A stretch of 64,000 bases of DNA from Alviniconcha marisindica (Eukaryota > Mollusca > Gastropoda > Provannidae): the NCBI GenBank assembly GCA_018857735.1, contig JABMCL010000899.1, forward strand, positions 10,001 through 74,000, read 5' to 3'. The notes below the pieces were generated by a model. The model saw only the letters and a program-made list of their open reading frames with translations, was not told the DNA's origin and did no database searches. This document shows, one piece after another, positions 36,279-62,117 of this stretch. The position numbers were made by a program, and so were the translations under genes. Position 1 is the stretch's first letter; every line of letters begins with the position of its first letter.

Positions 36279-37759
36279 AAAACCTGCATCGTCGCCGGAC
36301 AACCTTTTTTTTTTTGGTCAGGTTTGGTAACTGGCTGATCATGCTCAGGGCATGGGTTGTGATCTTTGCGCTGACGTGATCTGTGCATGTGCAATTCCTG
36401 TGTGCTCAGACAGTCTGGGCTCGTGCCATCAGGTTGCCGCGGTGATGGGGTTGTGGCCATGCACCACAGACCATCACTGTTCATCCACCCCCGCAAAATG
36501 CTTGGGCACTGTGAAGGCGTTCAGCATGCAACCCTGCGCCAGCTAGTTGTGAAGCTCCGCGCTGCTGTTGGTGTGGCAGTTCTGATACGCGTTTGAATCA
36601 CAACAGGTGACTCAAGACTGTGCAGCTACTGCTATTTGCCACTGGGACCAGAGTGGCTCGTGTCATTTGCTACCACTTGCCAAGCACGACAAACCTCTTT
36701 TTTTTTCACCTTTGGGCAGCTGTGTTAGATGCCAATTGGGCATCTTCATCTATACGGTCATCACAGTTGGTTGACTTGTTTCAGCACACAAACTAAAGCT
36801 ACCCCTTACATGTTGTTTGGAAACTCACCCATTCTGCTTATCAGGTTTTTGAGAAGAAGAAAAATTCTTTCTTTTCTATCCTATGATGAACTACGCCAAA
36901 CTTTTGTGCAGTACCAACCATTTGCAGTGTTTTCTCTGTCGTCTTGTCTTGTTTTGTTTTTGTTTTATGACGCTGCTGTTTGCTACTGGAATTGATCGGA
37001 ATTAAAAACAATGTACAGTAAAATGCTCTAAACACTCTATGCTTTGACCAACAGCTAGACCAGATGAAAGAGAAGAAAGAAAAAAACATGAAAATCCAGG
37101 AATTGGGTCTAAAGAGTAAAAGTCGGACTTCACAAAAGGTGAATTCCAGTCTGGCCTTTTCACTGGTACAGAAGGAAAAAAATGAGTCTTCATAAGGAGC
37201 AGTGTTTGGCCAGCCAGTCCAATGTGTCTAAAACTTCAATGTTGCAATTTTCTTGGGCGCCAAAACATGACAAATGTCAAACTTTGCACAGAGACACTGT
37301 TGTGGTACCATATTTCAAGGTCACAGAAGCGTGAAAGTAGTTTCAACTGAAAATAAAATTATGTTCTTGTCCGATCTAGTTGAAATTTTGTAGGATTATT
37401 AATTATGCCGACTATATCATGAATATACCACTGGGTTTTTTGTGTTTTTTTACTTAACCACATAGTCAAAATAATTGACATGTTTCATGATTTTAATTGC
37501 TCAGCATGTTGTTTTTTTTGGTTTTGAGTATGGTCATGAGGTTTTTAACAGTCAAACCGTAGGTATGAAGTGTAGCCGTGTGTGTTCTGGATAGCGCCAT
37601 TAGTCATATACGAAGACCGATTCTGATTCAGGGTGCATAGTTTTGCAATAGAAGTGGTTCACACAGCAGTGTAAGACCTCATTTTAGCAAGCACAAACAA
37701 ATTTCCAAGGAACTAGTCAGATTTCCATTGTTTTTGTTTGTTTGGTTATATGTTTCATG

Positions 37760-37814
<55 letters not shown>

Positions 37815-38235
37815 AAATATATACAGATACACAATTTTCAATCAAGAATCAAAGAATCAACTTGCTGTCGTTGTTTGACCATTGCACTGTACTTTTTTAG
37901 TTGATGGTCACAGCTGTTTTACTGGGCAGTCGAGTCCTTGTGAATAACAATAGTCACAAGTAGAGGGCAGAAGCTGCCCCTTCAATCTCTTATGTTACCA
38001 CCGGTTGAATGGGAAGGTCCTGATGTGGGCCGACATATCCCTGTATGATGGTGTCGCTTTGGTCGAGTGACTTCACCTTCTGGCATTTCGTCGAGTTGTT
38101 TATTACTGTGGCAAAAGTGTCATAAACTGACCCCAAAATAGTCAGACATTTGTGAAACTCTTGTTTTATCCTGGCTGCTTACCCCCACCACTACCACCAC
38201 CCTAGGGCTCCAGGAAGGATGCAACCATTGACCCC

Positions 38236-38278
<43 letters not shown>

Positions 38279-39388
38279 ACCACCACCACCACCCCATCCC
38301 TGAACCCATTTTACTCTTGCAAGGTTGTGAGGCAAAGCATACTGATGTAGATGCTTCCTGTGGAGATGCTGGGGCTGTTTGTTTTTGTGACAGCCAGTTT
38401 TAAAGTGACTTCTACACCTCTTGTCAACCAGCAGAGCAGGGAGCGTGGCTCAGAGAGCTTTGATTTTTTACCAAAGATTTGTTTTAACACAAGTGGTGTG
38501 TGTTTTTTAAAGAGTTGTGCTCTGTATTTTGCTTGTTTGTTCTTATGGGCTTTTTGTTGTTGTTGTTGTTGTTGTTTTTAGTTGGGGTGGGGTTTTGTTT
38601 GTTGTTGTTTTTGTGGAAACGTTTTGGGGGGGAAACATGGTGTTTTATTATATAAAATGTGGTGTTAATCAAAATACAAAATACAGATGTCACAAATTTT
38701 ATTTTAGCTCTTTCTTCTTCTTTTTTCTCTCTCTCTCTCTCCAGGGGTGTGGATGGGGGTGTTTGAGTATGTGTATATGTATTGGATGGTTTTGCATGAT
38801 GTTATTTGTTTACTCACTTGGCAGACTACAGGATCTAATTAGTGGGGTGGGGAGGTCAGTAGGGAAATGTGTATGTGTTCAAAGGTCAAACAACTGCTGA
38901 AACAGCTGGTGTTGACAAAGGGGCTATGGGGTGGGGTGTGTGTGTGTGTGTGCGTGTTTTGCATCTGATATACATTGTTATCAGACACCTGATATTTGTA
39001 CATGAAACAAAGTCAGATTAACGCAACTTGGTCAGTCACTGGTGCTGTCACTGGAACTGAAATGTTTCCTTTTCAATTAAGGGTCCTGTCACAAGTAGAT
39101 GTATTTACGCAAAGTAGTGGAACAGCCAACTTTATAAGCACTTCTAAGACCTACATCAAGCAAAGTGATTCAGGTATCCATACTGCCAATTTTCCCTGTA
39201 GTCCAGGATTCTAAGACAGAGTGTGATGTAATTTCATGTTCCTTTACTAGTCATTGTGTATTCCCCACAATGTGTGTTAGATGCACTTTTTTTTATAGAA
39301 TACACAAAAAAACATTCAAGAGGTGAAAGTCCTTCATAGGGTACATCAAGCATGAAGCTTTTTCAGTCTTTGGCTGCACATTAGTGAT

Positions 39389-39434
<46 letters not shown>

Positions 39435-40721
39435 CCCCCCCCCCCCCCCCCCCCCCTTAGAGATATTCTCCCTTTCAGTGCACTTAAATTCCTTTCCTTG
39501 CAGTTATTTTCCCAGTAACAATACCATTTATTTTATATACAGTGGCTGTGTGTGTGTGTGTTTTGTGGTGTTAGGCTGTGTGAAAAGCATGAATTGATGT
39601 ATAATAGGAAAACTACACTTGAAAATTTGGGTACATATACATAGAAAGAAAAAAAGAGTCCCATTTTAAGCATTGAATAGAAGAAATGAAAGTAAATGTC
39701 TGTGAAAAACTGTACATAAGAAGGTAAATGTCTGTGAACAACAGTATACATAAGAAGGTAAATTTCTGTGAACAACAGTGTACATGATCATTGTTCATGA
39801 AATGTTTATGAATAAGGATTTACCTCTGTCTACATGCATAAATTGTCAAACAATCTGTTATTGTACTTTTGTTGGACATATTTCCTTGTCATTAAATACA
39901 TATTAAAAAGAAAACACATGGTTGTGTGGGTATGTGCATGGGTGTGGTAATGATTCATACTTTGATGATCACTTTTATATAGCACCCTTCTCCACTCTCA
40001 AGCAGACTCAATGCGCTTTTGTCAGGTGTAATTCTAAATGAGTGACTGTCACTTTTTAGAGCACATTTTTTAATATCCACCGAAGTGGTGGATGTACAGT
40101 GCCACGTGAAACTGCTGCTGTCGCAGCGCATTCCATGTACACCATACAACTTAATAAGTTTATTGGATCCTTTTCAAAACTGTAGTTATGCACATCAAAA
40201 CAGACAAAACAGTTGAAGGGAATTCTTCATTTAACAGGGCAGTGCAAAACATGCACACATTTTTCAGGGTAGACTCAGTTTTCAAGAACAAACAGTTAAC
40301 CTACAAACAAAGAACATAAAATGACCTGGCTTTCTATCAGGTCACCTGTAGAAAAATGCAAGCACAAGATTAGATTAACTGTTGCTTCAAAAAAGAAGCC
40401 TACGTTTTGTTTTGAAAGTGTCCATGTTTTGTAATGTCCTGTTATATAAGCCTCTTTATATGCTCTTTTTTTTTTCTCAGACTGCAAGCAGTAATCGTGT
40501 AGTACACCCTTTAATAATCCCCTGATGTTATACTGTCAGTCGGCGCTTGACAAATCATACAGCTGTCTAAGCATGTACACTAAATAAAACCCCAGAGCAC
40601 ACGGAAATAAGACGTTGTTAAAAACGGTCACTGAGAATACCAGTTTAACCAAATTCATAATAATAGCAAGTAATAGGTACAGCGAGCTCAACGTGTTTAT
40701 TAACATACATTCACATATCAA
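36279..40721. other. Tetraspanin 3' UTR/flank, no further gene seen
   Basis: An AATAAA at 37352-37357 is a candidate poly(A) signal about 1.07 kb after the stop. Other content: (GT)n at 37763-37811, a long C tract at about 38237-38278 with CAC units, CT plus poly-C at 39391-39457, a three-copy 34-base repeat at about 39680-39790 (AAGGTAAATGTCTGTGAACA unit). No convincing coding frame. Confidence 0.5.
37352..37357 (+). terminator. Candidate poly(A) signal for tetraspanin
   Basis: AATAAA in AT-rich context, followed by a GTTCTTGT stretch that could serve as the downstream element. Other A-rich candidates exist further on, so this assignment is weak. Confidence 0.3.
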
Positions 40722-40902
40722 TTAACCACTTCATTGCCATGATGTCATTTGAAAACGACCAATAAAAGTGCGAACTTTGAAACCCTTAAGCTTTTTTTTA
40801 TTTTTTGCACTGGCTTGTGAAAGGATTTTCATCAAAAAACGCACTGAAAGTAGAAGTAGGACCGGAAAATATACTGCTTTTGAGGCGCAGTGAAGGGGTT
40901 AA
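40722..40902. mobile_element. TTAA-flanked MITE, piggyBac type
   Basis: The 181-base unit begins TTAACCACTTCATTGCC and ends CGCAGTGAAGGGGTTAA, imperfect terminal inverted repeats of 17 bases (14 match) that include TTAA at both ends, the piggyBac-superfamily target site. It has no coding capacity. Confidence 0.7.
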
Positions 40903-41232
40903 AGTTTAATAGTATACACACGCAAGCACATAGCCGCATAACAATGCATATTACATACTTAGTGTGTTGCGAAAATATAAAACAGGTACGTATGAAACGG
41001 TGAACATAATAACTATACTAACAGTAGTAACACGTACCGTCACACAAAGGCATACAAACACTGTCAAAGTCACGCACACACACGCACGCACACACACGCG
41101 TGCGCGCACACACACACTCATGACACACCATACACAAGATCAGTTACTCAGCTCAGCCACATACACGAGAAAGCACGCACCAACGCTGAGGAACCGAGAG
41201 GTCGGTCAGACCAGAGATATACTACACCGCTA

Positions 41233-41285
41233 GTGTAGTGTAGTGTAGTGTAGTGTAGTGTAGTGTAGTGTAGTGTAGTGTAGTG
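41233..41285. repeat. (TAGTG)n pentanucleotide microsatellite
   Basis: About ten perfect units of TAGTG. Confidence 0.95.
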
Positions 41286-41336
41286 CAATGTGTATATATA
41301 GTCAGACTCCAACCGCTTGGCGGCCATGGCATCATA

Positions 41337-41512
41337 GTTCAGGAGCTGTGTGAGAGTCGAGGTGGACGTCCTGGGCTGTCCGTCCTAACGAGCCTTCTGG
41401 TTTCCGTGGACGTAAAGAATTATTGAACCGTGCTTCGGCATTGGTCACACCATGTCCCTAATATGTCAACTGACATCTGAGGACATAAAGCATCACTTCA
41501 TCATCATCATCT
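41337..41512 (+). mobile_element. SINE-like family B, near full length
   Basis: It matches 29559-29733 almost throughout, including AGGTGGACGTCCTGGGCTGT and the (CAT)n end. A family A SINE starts about 10 bases downstream. Confidence 0.85.
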
Positions 41513-41522
41513 TAGCGGCCTC

Positions 41523-41839
41523 GTGAGCCGGTTTGGCCTAGCGGTAAGGCGTTAGGCTGGTAAGCGGAAGGACCTCGGTTCGATACCGCTTCGGCTCTCC
41601 TTTCTCTTCAAAAAGGTTGTGGTTTGTGGACACTGTCTTGTGACTTTGTCCATCGCTTCCTACTGAAACATTAAAATGGCTCTCATCGCTGCCTATCTTA
41701 ATGCAGGAATCATTCTGGTGGTGACAGTGTAGCAATAGGTATATAATCTCCCCTCCCCACACCTGCATACCCCCCTTCTCCCCGTCCCTAATAAGTCGTA
41801 CGGTTTCTGTGGACGTTAAGCACCATGTTTACTTTACTT
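41523..41839 (+). mobile_element. tRNA-derived SINE, family A, full length
   Basis: Intact A box (TGGCCTAGCGGTAAGGC region) and B box (GGTTCGATACCGC) in the first 70 bases, body with GACACTGTCTTGTGACTTTG, tail with CCGTCCCTAATAAGTCG and GTGGACGTTAAGCACCATG. Confidence 0.92.
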
Positions 41840-41915
41840 GGCGGCCTGCCGGGGATCGACCCCCGCGACCCTCTCATCAGTCGCGAGTCCGGCGCTGTCC
41901 CACTGAGCCATCCCT
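41840..41915 (-). mobile_element. Second tRNA-like SINE head
   Basis: On the minus strand AGGGATGGCTCAGTGGGACA is followed by GCGCCGGACTCGCGACTGAT and a B box GGGTCGATCCCCGGC. It is the same family as the segment at 61150-61232. The acceptor ends do not pair, so it is tRNA-derived, not a working tRNA gene. Confidence 0.65.
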
Positions 41916-42144
41916 GTGATAAGTGAGCCCCACCCATCACGGCCACCCCCACCTCCACCCGGCGGATAATATTACGCAGTGTCGTACCGTCGATGCTTTT
42001 ACGCAGATGTTTATCACAAAGCTTCTCTAGTCAGTTTCTGAAAACCACCCAGACGACGCTGTGACCTAAAAAATCACTGAACTGAGGTGACTGAAGCGGC
42101 CGGCACGAAATCCTACAGCATATATAAAGCCAATCAGAGATACC

Positions 42145-42210
42145 ACAGCAACCCGTCCCTAATAAGCCTTATGGTTTCTGTGGACGTTAAGCACCATGTT
42201 TACTTACTTT
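42145..42210 (+). mobile_element. 3' tail of a family A SINE
   Basis: Only the last about 60 bases: CCGTCCCTAATAAGCCTTAT, then GTGGACGTTAAGCACCATG and TTTACTTACTTT. It immediately precedes the minisatellite. Confidence 0.8.
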
Positions 42211-42215
42211 ACCAC

Positions 42216-43260
42216 AGCAAGGTGTATGTCGGGGGAGTACCGTCTGACAAAGGAACTGACTTGTCTCACTTTGCCTCCGGCCAAGAATAAGAGATATTTC
42301 AGCAAGGTGTATGTCGGTGGAATACCGTCTGGACAACGGTACTTGTCCTAGTTTATCTCTGGCCAAGACTGATCACTGACTCAGTGAGAGATACAGCAAG
42401 GTGTATGTCGGGGGAGTACCGTCTGGACAAAGGTATTTGTCCTACTCAGTTAGTCACCGGCCAAGAATCAGAGACACTCCAGCAAGGTGTATGTCGGGGG
42501 AGTACCGTCTGGACAAAGGTACTTTGTCCTACTCAGTTAGTCACCGGCCAAGAATCAGAGACACTCCAGCAAGGTGTATGTCGGAGGAGTACCGTCTGGA
42601 CAAAGGTACTTGTCCTACTTAGTCACCGGCCAAGAATCAGAGACACAGCAAGGTGTATGTCGGGGGAGTACCGTCTGGACAAAGGTACTTGTCCTACTTA
42701 GTCACTAGAGAGTCTCCGGCCAAGTCGAATCAGCGACACAGCAAGGTGTAATACGGGGGAGAACGGCCGTCTGGACAAAGGTACTTGTCCTACTTAGTCT
42801 CCGGCCAAGTCGAATCAGCGACACAGCAAGGTGTAATACGGGGGAGTACGGCCGTCTGGACAAAGGTACTTGTCTAGTCCTAAGTTAGTCAATCTCCGGC
42901 CAAGTCGAATCAGCGACACATCAAGGTAGTGTAATACGTGGAGTACGGCCGTCTGGACAAAGGTACTTGTCCTACTTAGTCAGTCTCCGGCCAAGTCAGT
43001 CGAATCAGCGACACAGCAAGGTGTAATACGTGGGAGTACGGCCGTCTGGACAAAGGTACTTGTCCTACGGCTTAGTCACCAGTCTCCGGCCAAGTCGAAT
43101 CAGCGACACATCAAGGTGTAATACGTGGGAGTACGGCCGTCTGGACAAAGGTACTTGTCCTACTTAGTCAGTCTCCGGCCAAGTCAGTCGAATCAGCGAC
43201 ACAGCAAGGTGTAATACGTGGGAGTACGGCCGTCTGGACAAAGGTACTTGTCCTACTTTG
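42216..43260. repeat. About 12-copy minisatellite, period about 80-97
   Basis: Units begin ACAGCAAGGTGTATGTCGGG (later units AAGGTGTAATACG), then GAGTACCGTCTGGACAAAGG, TACTTGTCCTAC and GGCCAAG. Starts are near 42222, 42302, 42391, 42480, 42567, 42646, 42739, 42823, 42918, 43015, 43107 and 43203. Units change gradually along the array, with an early form and a late form (TACGGCCGTCTGG). It ends about 970 bases before the cathepsin D start codon. Frames through it are not genes. Confidence 0.95.
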
Positions 43261-44054
43261 TAGGCGGCAACCGAAGAGCCGTCTGGTCGCTCATCCGCAG
43301 TTATTCTGGCGCAGGCCTGGAAAGTCACGTCGCGGGTTGTGAAGTCAGTCCCCCCTCCACGATCCGCATAGTCAGTCACGGCAATGATACGGCCATTGAC
43401 TCACTGTGAAAGATCCTTGGTACTAGTCAGTCCGGCCATGTCAGTCAGAACTGATTCAGTCAGTGGATTATGAAAACACTGACAAAAATAGCCCACCATG
43501 CACGTAACTGAAGCGTCAACAGTTTTCAGAATACTGAAGTTGGACACTATACGGAAGAAGAACACGGTTAGACAAAAATGTCGTTACTGACTGATAGTTT
43601 TGACTGACCTAAGAAGATATTCAGTAACTGACTGACGCGGCCGCTTGTGTCGTCAGTTCCGGCAGCCACTGACTGCGCTCGAACTGACGATGCATATCTC
43701 CTGACGATGCATACTGCTTATCTCCGGCCTTACTACATAAACAAAAAGACATTATCAGCGTGATTTCGAGCATGCATGACAATCATATTCAATCATATAT
43801 GATTCTTCTGGTATGACTGCAAAACGCGGCCGGGTGTAGCCGCCAATCCGATGTATCACCTGAGATTTTATATAAGATTTAAAATTTGCGTCATTCTGCA
43901 CATGACTAACACGAGAACCGAACAGTCCATAGTGCAGTCTTGTAGGTATAATGCGATCCTCCTAGAGTGATCTTTGGTACTAGGGCATGGCACAGAGTCA
44001 CGCGCTACTATTTTACAAAACGAAAGTCGCAGGTCGAGTCTTGCCGATTCATTG

Positions 44055-44074
44055 TCATGTGACTAGTCACATGA
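44055..44074. promoter_or_regulatory. 20-base perfect palindrome holding two M-box/CLEAR-like E-boxes
   Basis: TCATGTGACTAGTCACATGA reads the same on both strands and contains two CATGTG E-boxes, each in TCATGTGA context. TCATGTGA is the M-box bound by MITF/TFE bHLH-ZIP factors and is close to the CLEAR element GTCACGTGAC found near lysosomal genes. It lies 156 bases upstream of the cathepsin D ATG. Function is inferred. Confidence 0.55.
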
Positions 44075-44229
44075 AGGACACCGGCTGACAGGTGGTGTGG
44101 ATATTTAGTGGTGCGCTTCTCAGCCCTTGCTTAAATCATTGGCTATCCAGAGAGTGGGGCGACAATAAGAATAGCGTTTCTTCATCGCCAAAATTACACA
44201 GTTCGCAGACGACCGTGAAGACGAGCAAG

Positions 44230-58609
<14,380 letters not shown>

Positions 58610-59519
58610 AAGATGGGCAGTGTGGGTCACAGACGGGGAGGCCTTGCAGCAGTTGATGTCAAATGTTTCGCCCTGATAAGGCCTACAAGGTTAACTGGGC
58701 GTTTAAAACCAGTAACTAACTAACTTACAGCAGGGGTTTGCGTGCGAGTGTGTGTTTGTGTAGCATGTTGTGCTCTGCAGAACACACATGCTCAGTGCTG
58801 GGTTTTACGAGAAGTATGTTCTGGCTCTGCAAGTGCTTGTGGCACAGAATGGAACTGCTGGGTAACGTCCAACTCGGAGCTCGGGAGCTGTGTGAAAGAG
58901 GAAAAGTGGGCTCCTGTCCCTTAATAGTATGGTGTGTGTGGACGTAAGGCAACATTGAAGAACCCCCTACCCCCTCCATCACACACACACCCACCCAGCC
59001 CCCTGCCAGAAGGTCCCAAAGCTTTCTGATCATAACTTCGTTTCAGGTTGATTCCCCCCCCCCCACCCCCACCCCCACCCCCACCCTACTGGGCGTAAAG
59101 CAACATCGAAGAAGAACATCTAACCACCCCCCACCCCACCCCCCACTTCAAGTTAATTTGTCTTCACTCACCCATGGTAAAACCAACATGATGTCTTTCG
59201 GTCAGTGTTGTTCAAACTTTCATTGGAAATTTGAGTTGTATTTGTAATGGAAAAGAGTAATCCACGGCATTTCTGAAGCTTTTTCTGATCTTACAGCTTT
59301 AAACGAAATGGCTGTTCCGTTTCACGATGGTCACAGTCATAATCGATCACATTGAATATGTTATTTCCTTATCTTTCCTTAGGGGTTTTCAGCTTATTGT
59401 TGTGTGTTTGAAGCGTATTTCTGGACCACTTTGTTGTCAGCATGGAGTTCTGTTTCAGGCACGCTGTTTTGAGTCTTTGCCTTTTTGCGGTTGATAATAT
59501 ATAACTTTACCGAAATAAA
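58610..59519 (+). other. Presumed 3' UTR of the exon 9b transcript
   Basis: From the 9b stop to AATAAA at 59514-59519. Includes repeat tails (CGCCCTGATAAGGCC at about 58670), a B-family fragment at about 58875-58955 and C-rich stretches at about 58960-59150. Confidence 0.5.
59514..59519 (+). terminator. Candidate poly(A) signal for the 9b isoform
   Basis: AATAAA within CCGAAATAAACTAC, 905 bases after the stop and just before a (GT)n tract that could act as a downstream GU-rich element. Confidence 0.5.
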
Positions 59520-59544
59520 CTACTAAAAATGCATAAACGCCTGC

Positions 59545-59551
<7 letters not shown>

Positions 59552-59598
<47 letters not shown>

Positions 59599-60237
59599 AT
59601 TTACGTTCATGTAAATATGGAAAAACAAATCATTTCATGAGCATTAAACAAGCTAAGCTTATACTAAATACTCAAAGTACTCCTGTACTTGATTTCCACA
59701 GTGCTTCAAGGGCTTATTACGAGAACCTATTCACACGTTACTGTCATGCCAACAGTCTTCCAGACACTCCAAATATTCGGTACGCCCCAACCGCAACCGG
59801 GTGAATACAATATTTTCATTTATCACCGTTTAACTTATTCTGTTGCTTTGAAAGGTGGCTAACCCCGAAATCAGTTTCGCGCTAAGGAGAGAAAGGGAGA
59901 GAAGATTACTTTTAAGTTTCAAGTGAAAGAGAGAATTAGTTTTAAGTAAAGGGGAGAAAGAATTAGTTGTAAGTAAAGGAGAGAATTAGTTTTAAGTTTC
60001 AAGTAAAGGAGAGAGAGAAATTAAGTTAATTGAGGTAGAAAGGGGGAATTAGTTTTACAAAGTCACTGGGGGGGGGGGGGGGGGGGGGAACCAACAACAA
60101 AATCGTAACCATCGGTCGAAAACCATGACAGTATAAGACACCAGTACTATCACCCAAAACACCCTAACAACTAAAGCGGTCTTGAATACGATCCCTAAAC
60201 ATGCACATACATACATACATACATACATACATACATG
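59552..60237. repeat. Microsatellites and a GAATTAGTTTTAAGT repeat
   Basis: GT then GA at 59545-59595; about five diverged units with GAGAATTAGTTTTAAGTTTC and AAGTAAAGGAGA at about 59880-60060; poly-G at 60067-60088; (CATA)n at 60208-60237. The dispersed repeat at 60048-60210 matches 56090-56285. Confidence 0.8.
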
Positions 60238-60597
60238 TTACCTGTCAACCGCACAGGGTCACCTCAGGACAACAGGGAGAGAGAGATTCCACTAAACATA
60301 TTTCAGCGTCGGAATGCCGCACACCCACAGCCGGGCTGTTGAGAGAGAGAAACAACACAAATAGTTTGTTGCGGAGCGGCAAACGGGCAGGCAGCGGTGA
60401 CAACTGCCTTTTCATGACAAGCTGCTGGCAGTTGACGGATAGGCCTATCATCACGTGCAGTCAGTATTTGGTGGTGAACTCGGTAGGCTGTCCATCGGTC
60501 GGCAATGCGGAAGAATTTGCTGTGACGTCTCAGACTCTTTGGCATGCACAAGTGCGGTAAATACAACGAGGGGGGGGGGGGGGAGGCAGAGACCACA

Positions 60598-61045
60598 GAG
60601 GTCAGGAGCTGTGTGAAAGTCGAGGTGGACGTCCTGGGCTCCCTGTCCCTAATAGTCCGTACGGTCTCTGTGGACGTAAGGCAACACTTAACTCGTACAC
60701 AGAGCTCAGGAGTGGTGTGAAAGTCGAGGTGGACGTCCTGGGCTCTCAGTCCCTTATAGTCCGTACGGTCTCTGTGGACTCGGTAGGCTGTCCATCGGTC
60801 GGCAATGCGGAAGTTGGGTCGTCTTAACTCGTACACAGAGCTCTGGAGTGGTGTGAAAGACGAGGTGGGCATCCTGGGCTCCCCGTCCCTAACAAGCCTT
60901 ATGGTCTCTGTGGACGTAGAGTAACATTAGAAGAAGAAGTGGGTATTATTCACAGAGCTGAGGAGCTGTGTGGAAGTCGAGGTGGACGTCCTGGGCTCCC
61001 CGTCTCTAATAGTCATTGTGGTCCCTGTGGACGTACAGCAACATA
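60598..61045 (+). repeat. Tandem family B fragments, four copies
   Basis: Each copy carries GTGTGAAAGTCGAGGTGGAC or a variant, CCTGGGCTC and GTCTCTGTGGACGTA, beginning near 60602, 60709, 60843 and 60963. A 33-base segment starting CGGTAGGCTGTCCATCGGTC is present identically at 60481 and 60781. Confidence 0.85.
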
Positions 61046-61087
61046 TGAAGAAGACGAAGGGTGAGACCGGTCGGAGTTTGATCGTGG

Positions 61088-61138
61088 TGAGTCGGTTTGG
61101 CCCAGCGGAAAGGCATAAGGCTAGTAAGCGGACGACTT
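61088..61138 (+). mobile_element. Head fragment of a family A SINE
   Basis: GTGAGTCGGTTTGGCCCAGC, then AAAGGCATAAGGCTAGTAAG and GCGGA. It stops before the B box. Confidence 0.7.
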
Positions 61139-61148
61139 CTCATGGGGA

Positions 61149-61232
61149 GTGGGGATAGCTCAGTGGTTAGAGCGCCGGACTCGTGATCGAGAGGTCAGTC
61201 GCGGGTTCGAGTCCCGGCAGGAGCGGCGGGAG
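61149..61232 (+). mobile_element. tRNA-like SINE head (second family)
   Basis: GGGGATAGCTCAGTGGTTAG gives an A box and GGGTTCGAGTCCCGGC a B box 40 bases on. The anticodon stem does not pair, and GGGGATA has no partner at the 3' end, so I do not call it a working tRNA. The same family is at 41840-41915 (minus). Confidence 0.65.
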
Positions 61233-61649
61233 AATGTTCTTTTCCGGGGTCAACTTTCTGTGCCGACTCTTGTTTCGGTATTCGTTCCACCTCCGTGTTA
61301 CCGCAGTAGAACCCGGTCATTCTGCCAAAAGTGCAGGCGGCAGCTTCCAACCAAACACGCGGTATGCATCCTACGTATGTGGCTTTGCATGAAGTGACTT
61401 GACGTGGTGCATGGTTGTACGGTGTGCACAGAACGCGCCGAGACGGCAGCAGTTTCACGTGGCACCAGCGGACCATGTAACAACCAAAACAGCGCTGTAA
61501 GTACACCACTTCGGTAGATATTCAAAAACATGCTCTAACATGCTACAGTCATTCACTTGGAATCACATGCGGCAAGAGCGCAGTGAGTCTGCTGGAGAGC
61601 GGAGAATAGCGCTATACCGATAAAAGTGATCAACAACAACTTCCTCCTC

Positions 61650-62045
61650 TTCAGAGGTCGTGGTTTTGTGGGCAGTCTTGTGACTCATTTGCTCATCACA
61701 ACGAAAGAGGATATTAAAATGGCTCGCATCGCTGCCCATCTGAATGCAGAATCATTCTGGTTGTGACAGTGTTGCGTTTGGTACAGTTAGTTCCCTCCAC
61801 CCCACTCGAAGATCCACCCTCCGCCCATTTCTCTCGGTGCCCATCTTAATGCAGAATCATTCTGGTTTTTACAGTGTTGCGTTTCGTAATTCATATAGTT
61901 AGTTCCCCCCCCCCCCAGCTCCCCCCAACTACCTCACACGCCACCACCCCACCACCCCCCCCCCACCCCCACCTCCCATTTCCTTCGCTGCTCAACTGAA
62001 TGCAGAAACATTCTGGCTGTGACAGCGTTGCGTTTGGTATAGTTA

Positions 62046-62117
<72 letters not shown>

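Noticed and set aside
42384..42701. A 105-codon frame with an internally repeated peptide
   Set aside because: The peptide repeat mirrors the DNA minisatellite, and the frame breaks when unit length changes.
61149..61232. A functional tRNA gene with a Thr-like CGT anticodon
   Set aside because: A and B boxes are present, but acceptor and anticodon stems do not pair and a related head occurs at 41840-41915, so it is a tRNA-derived element.
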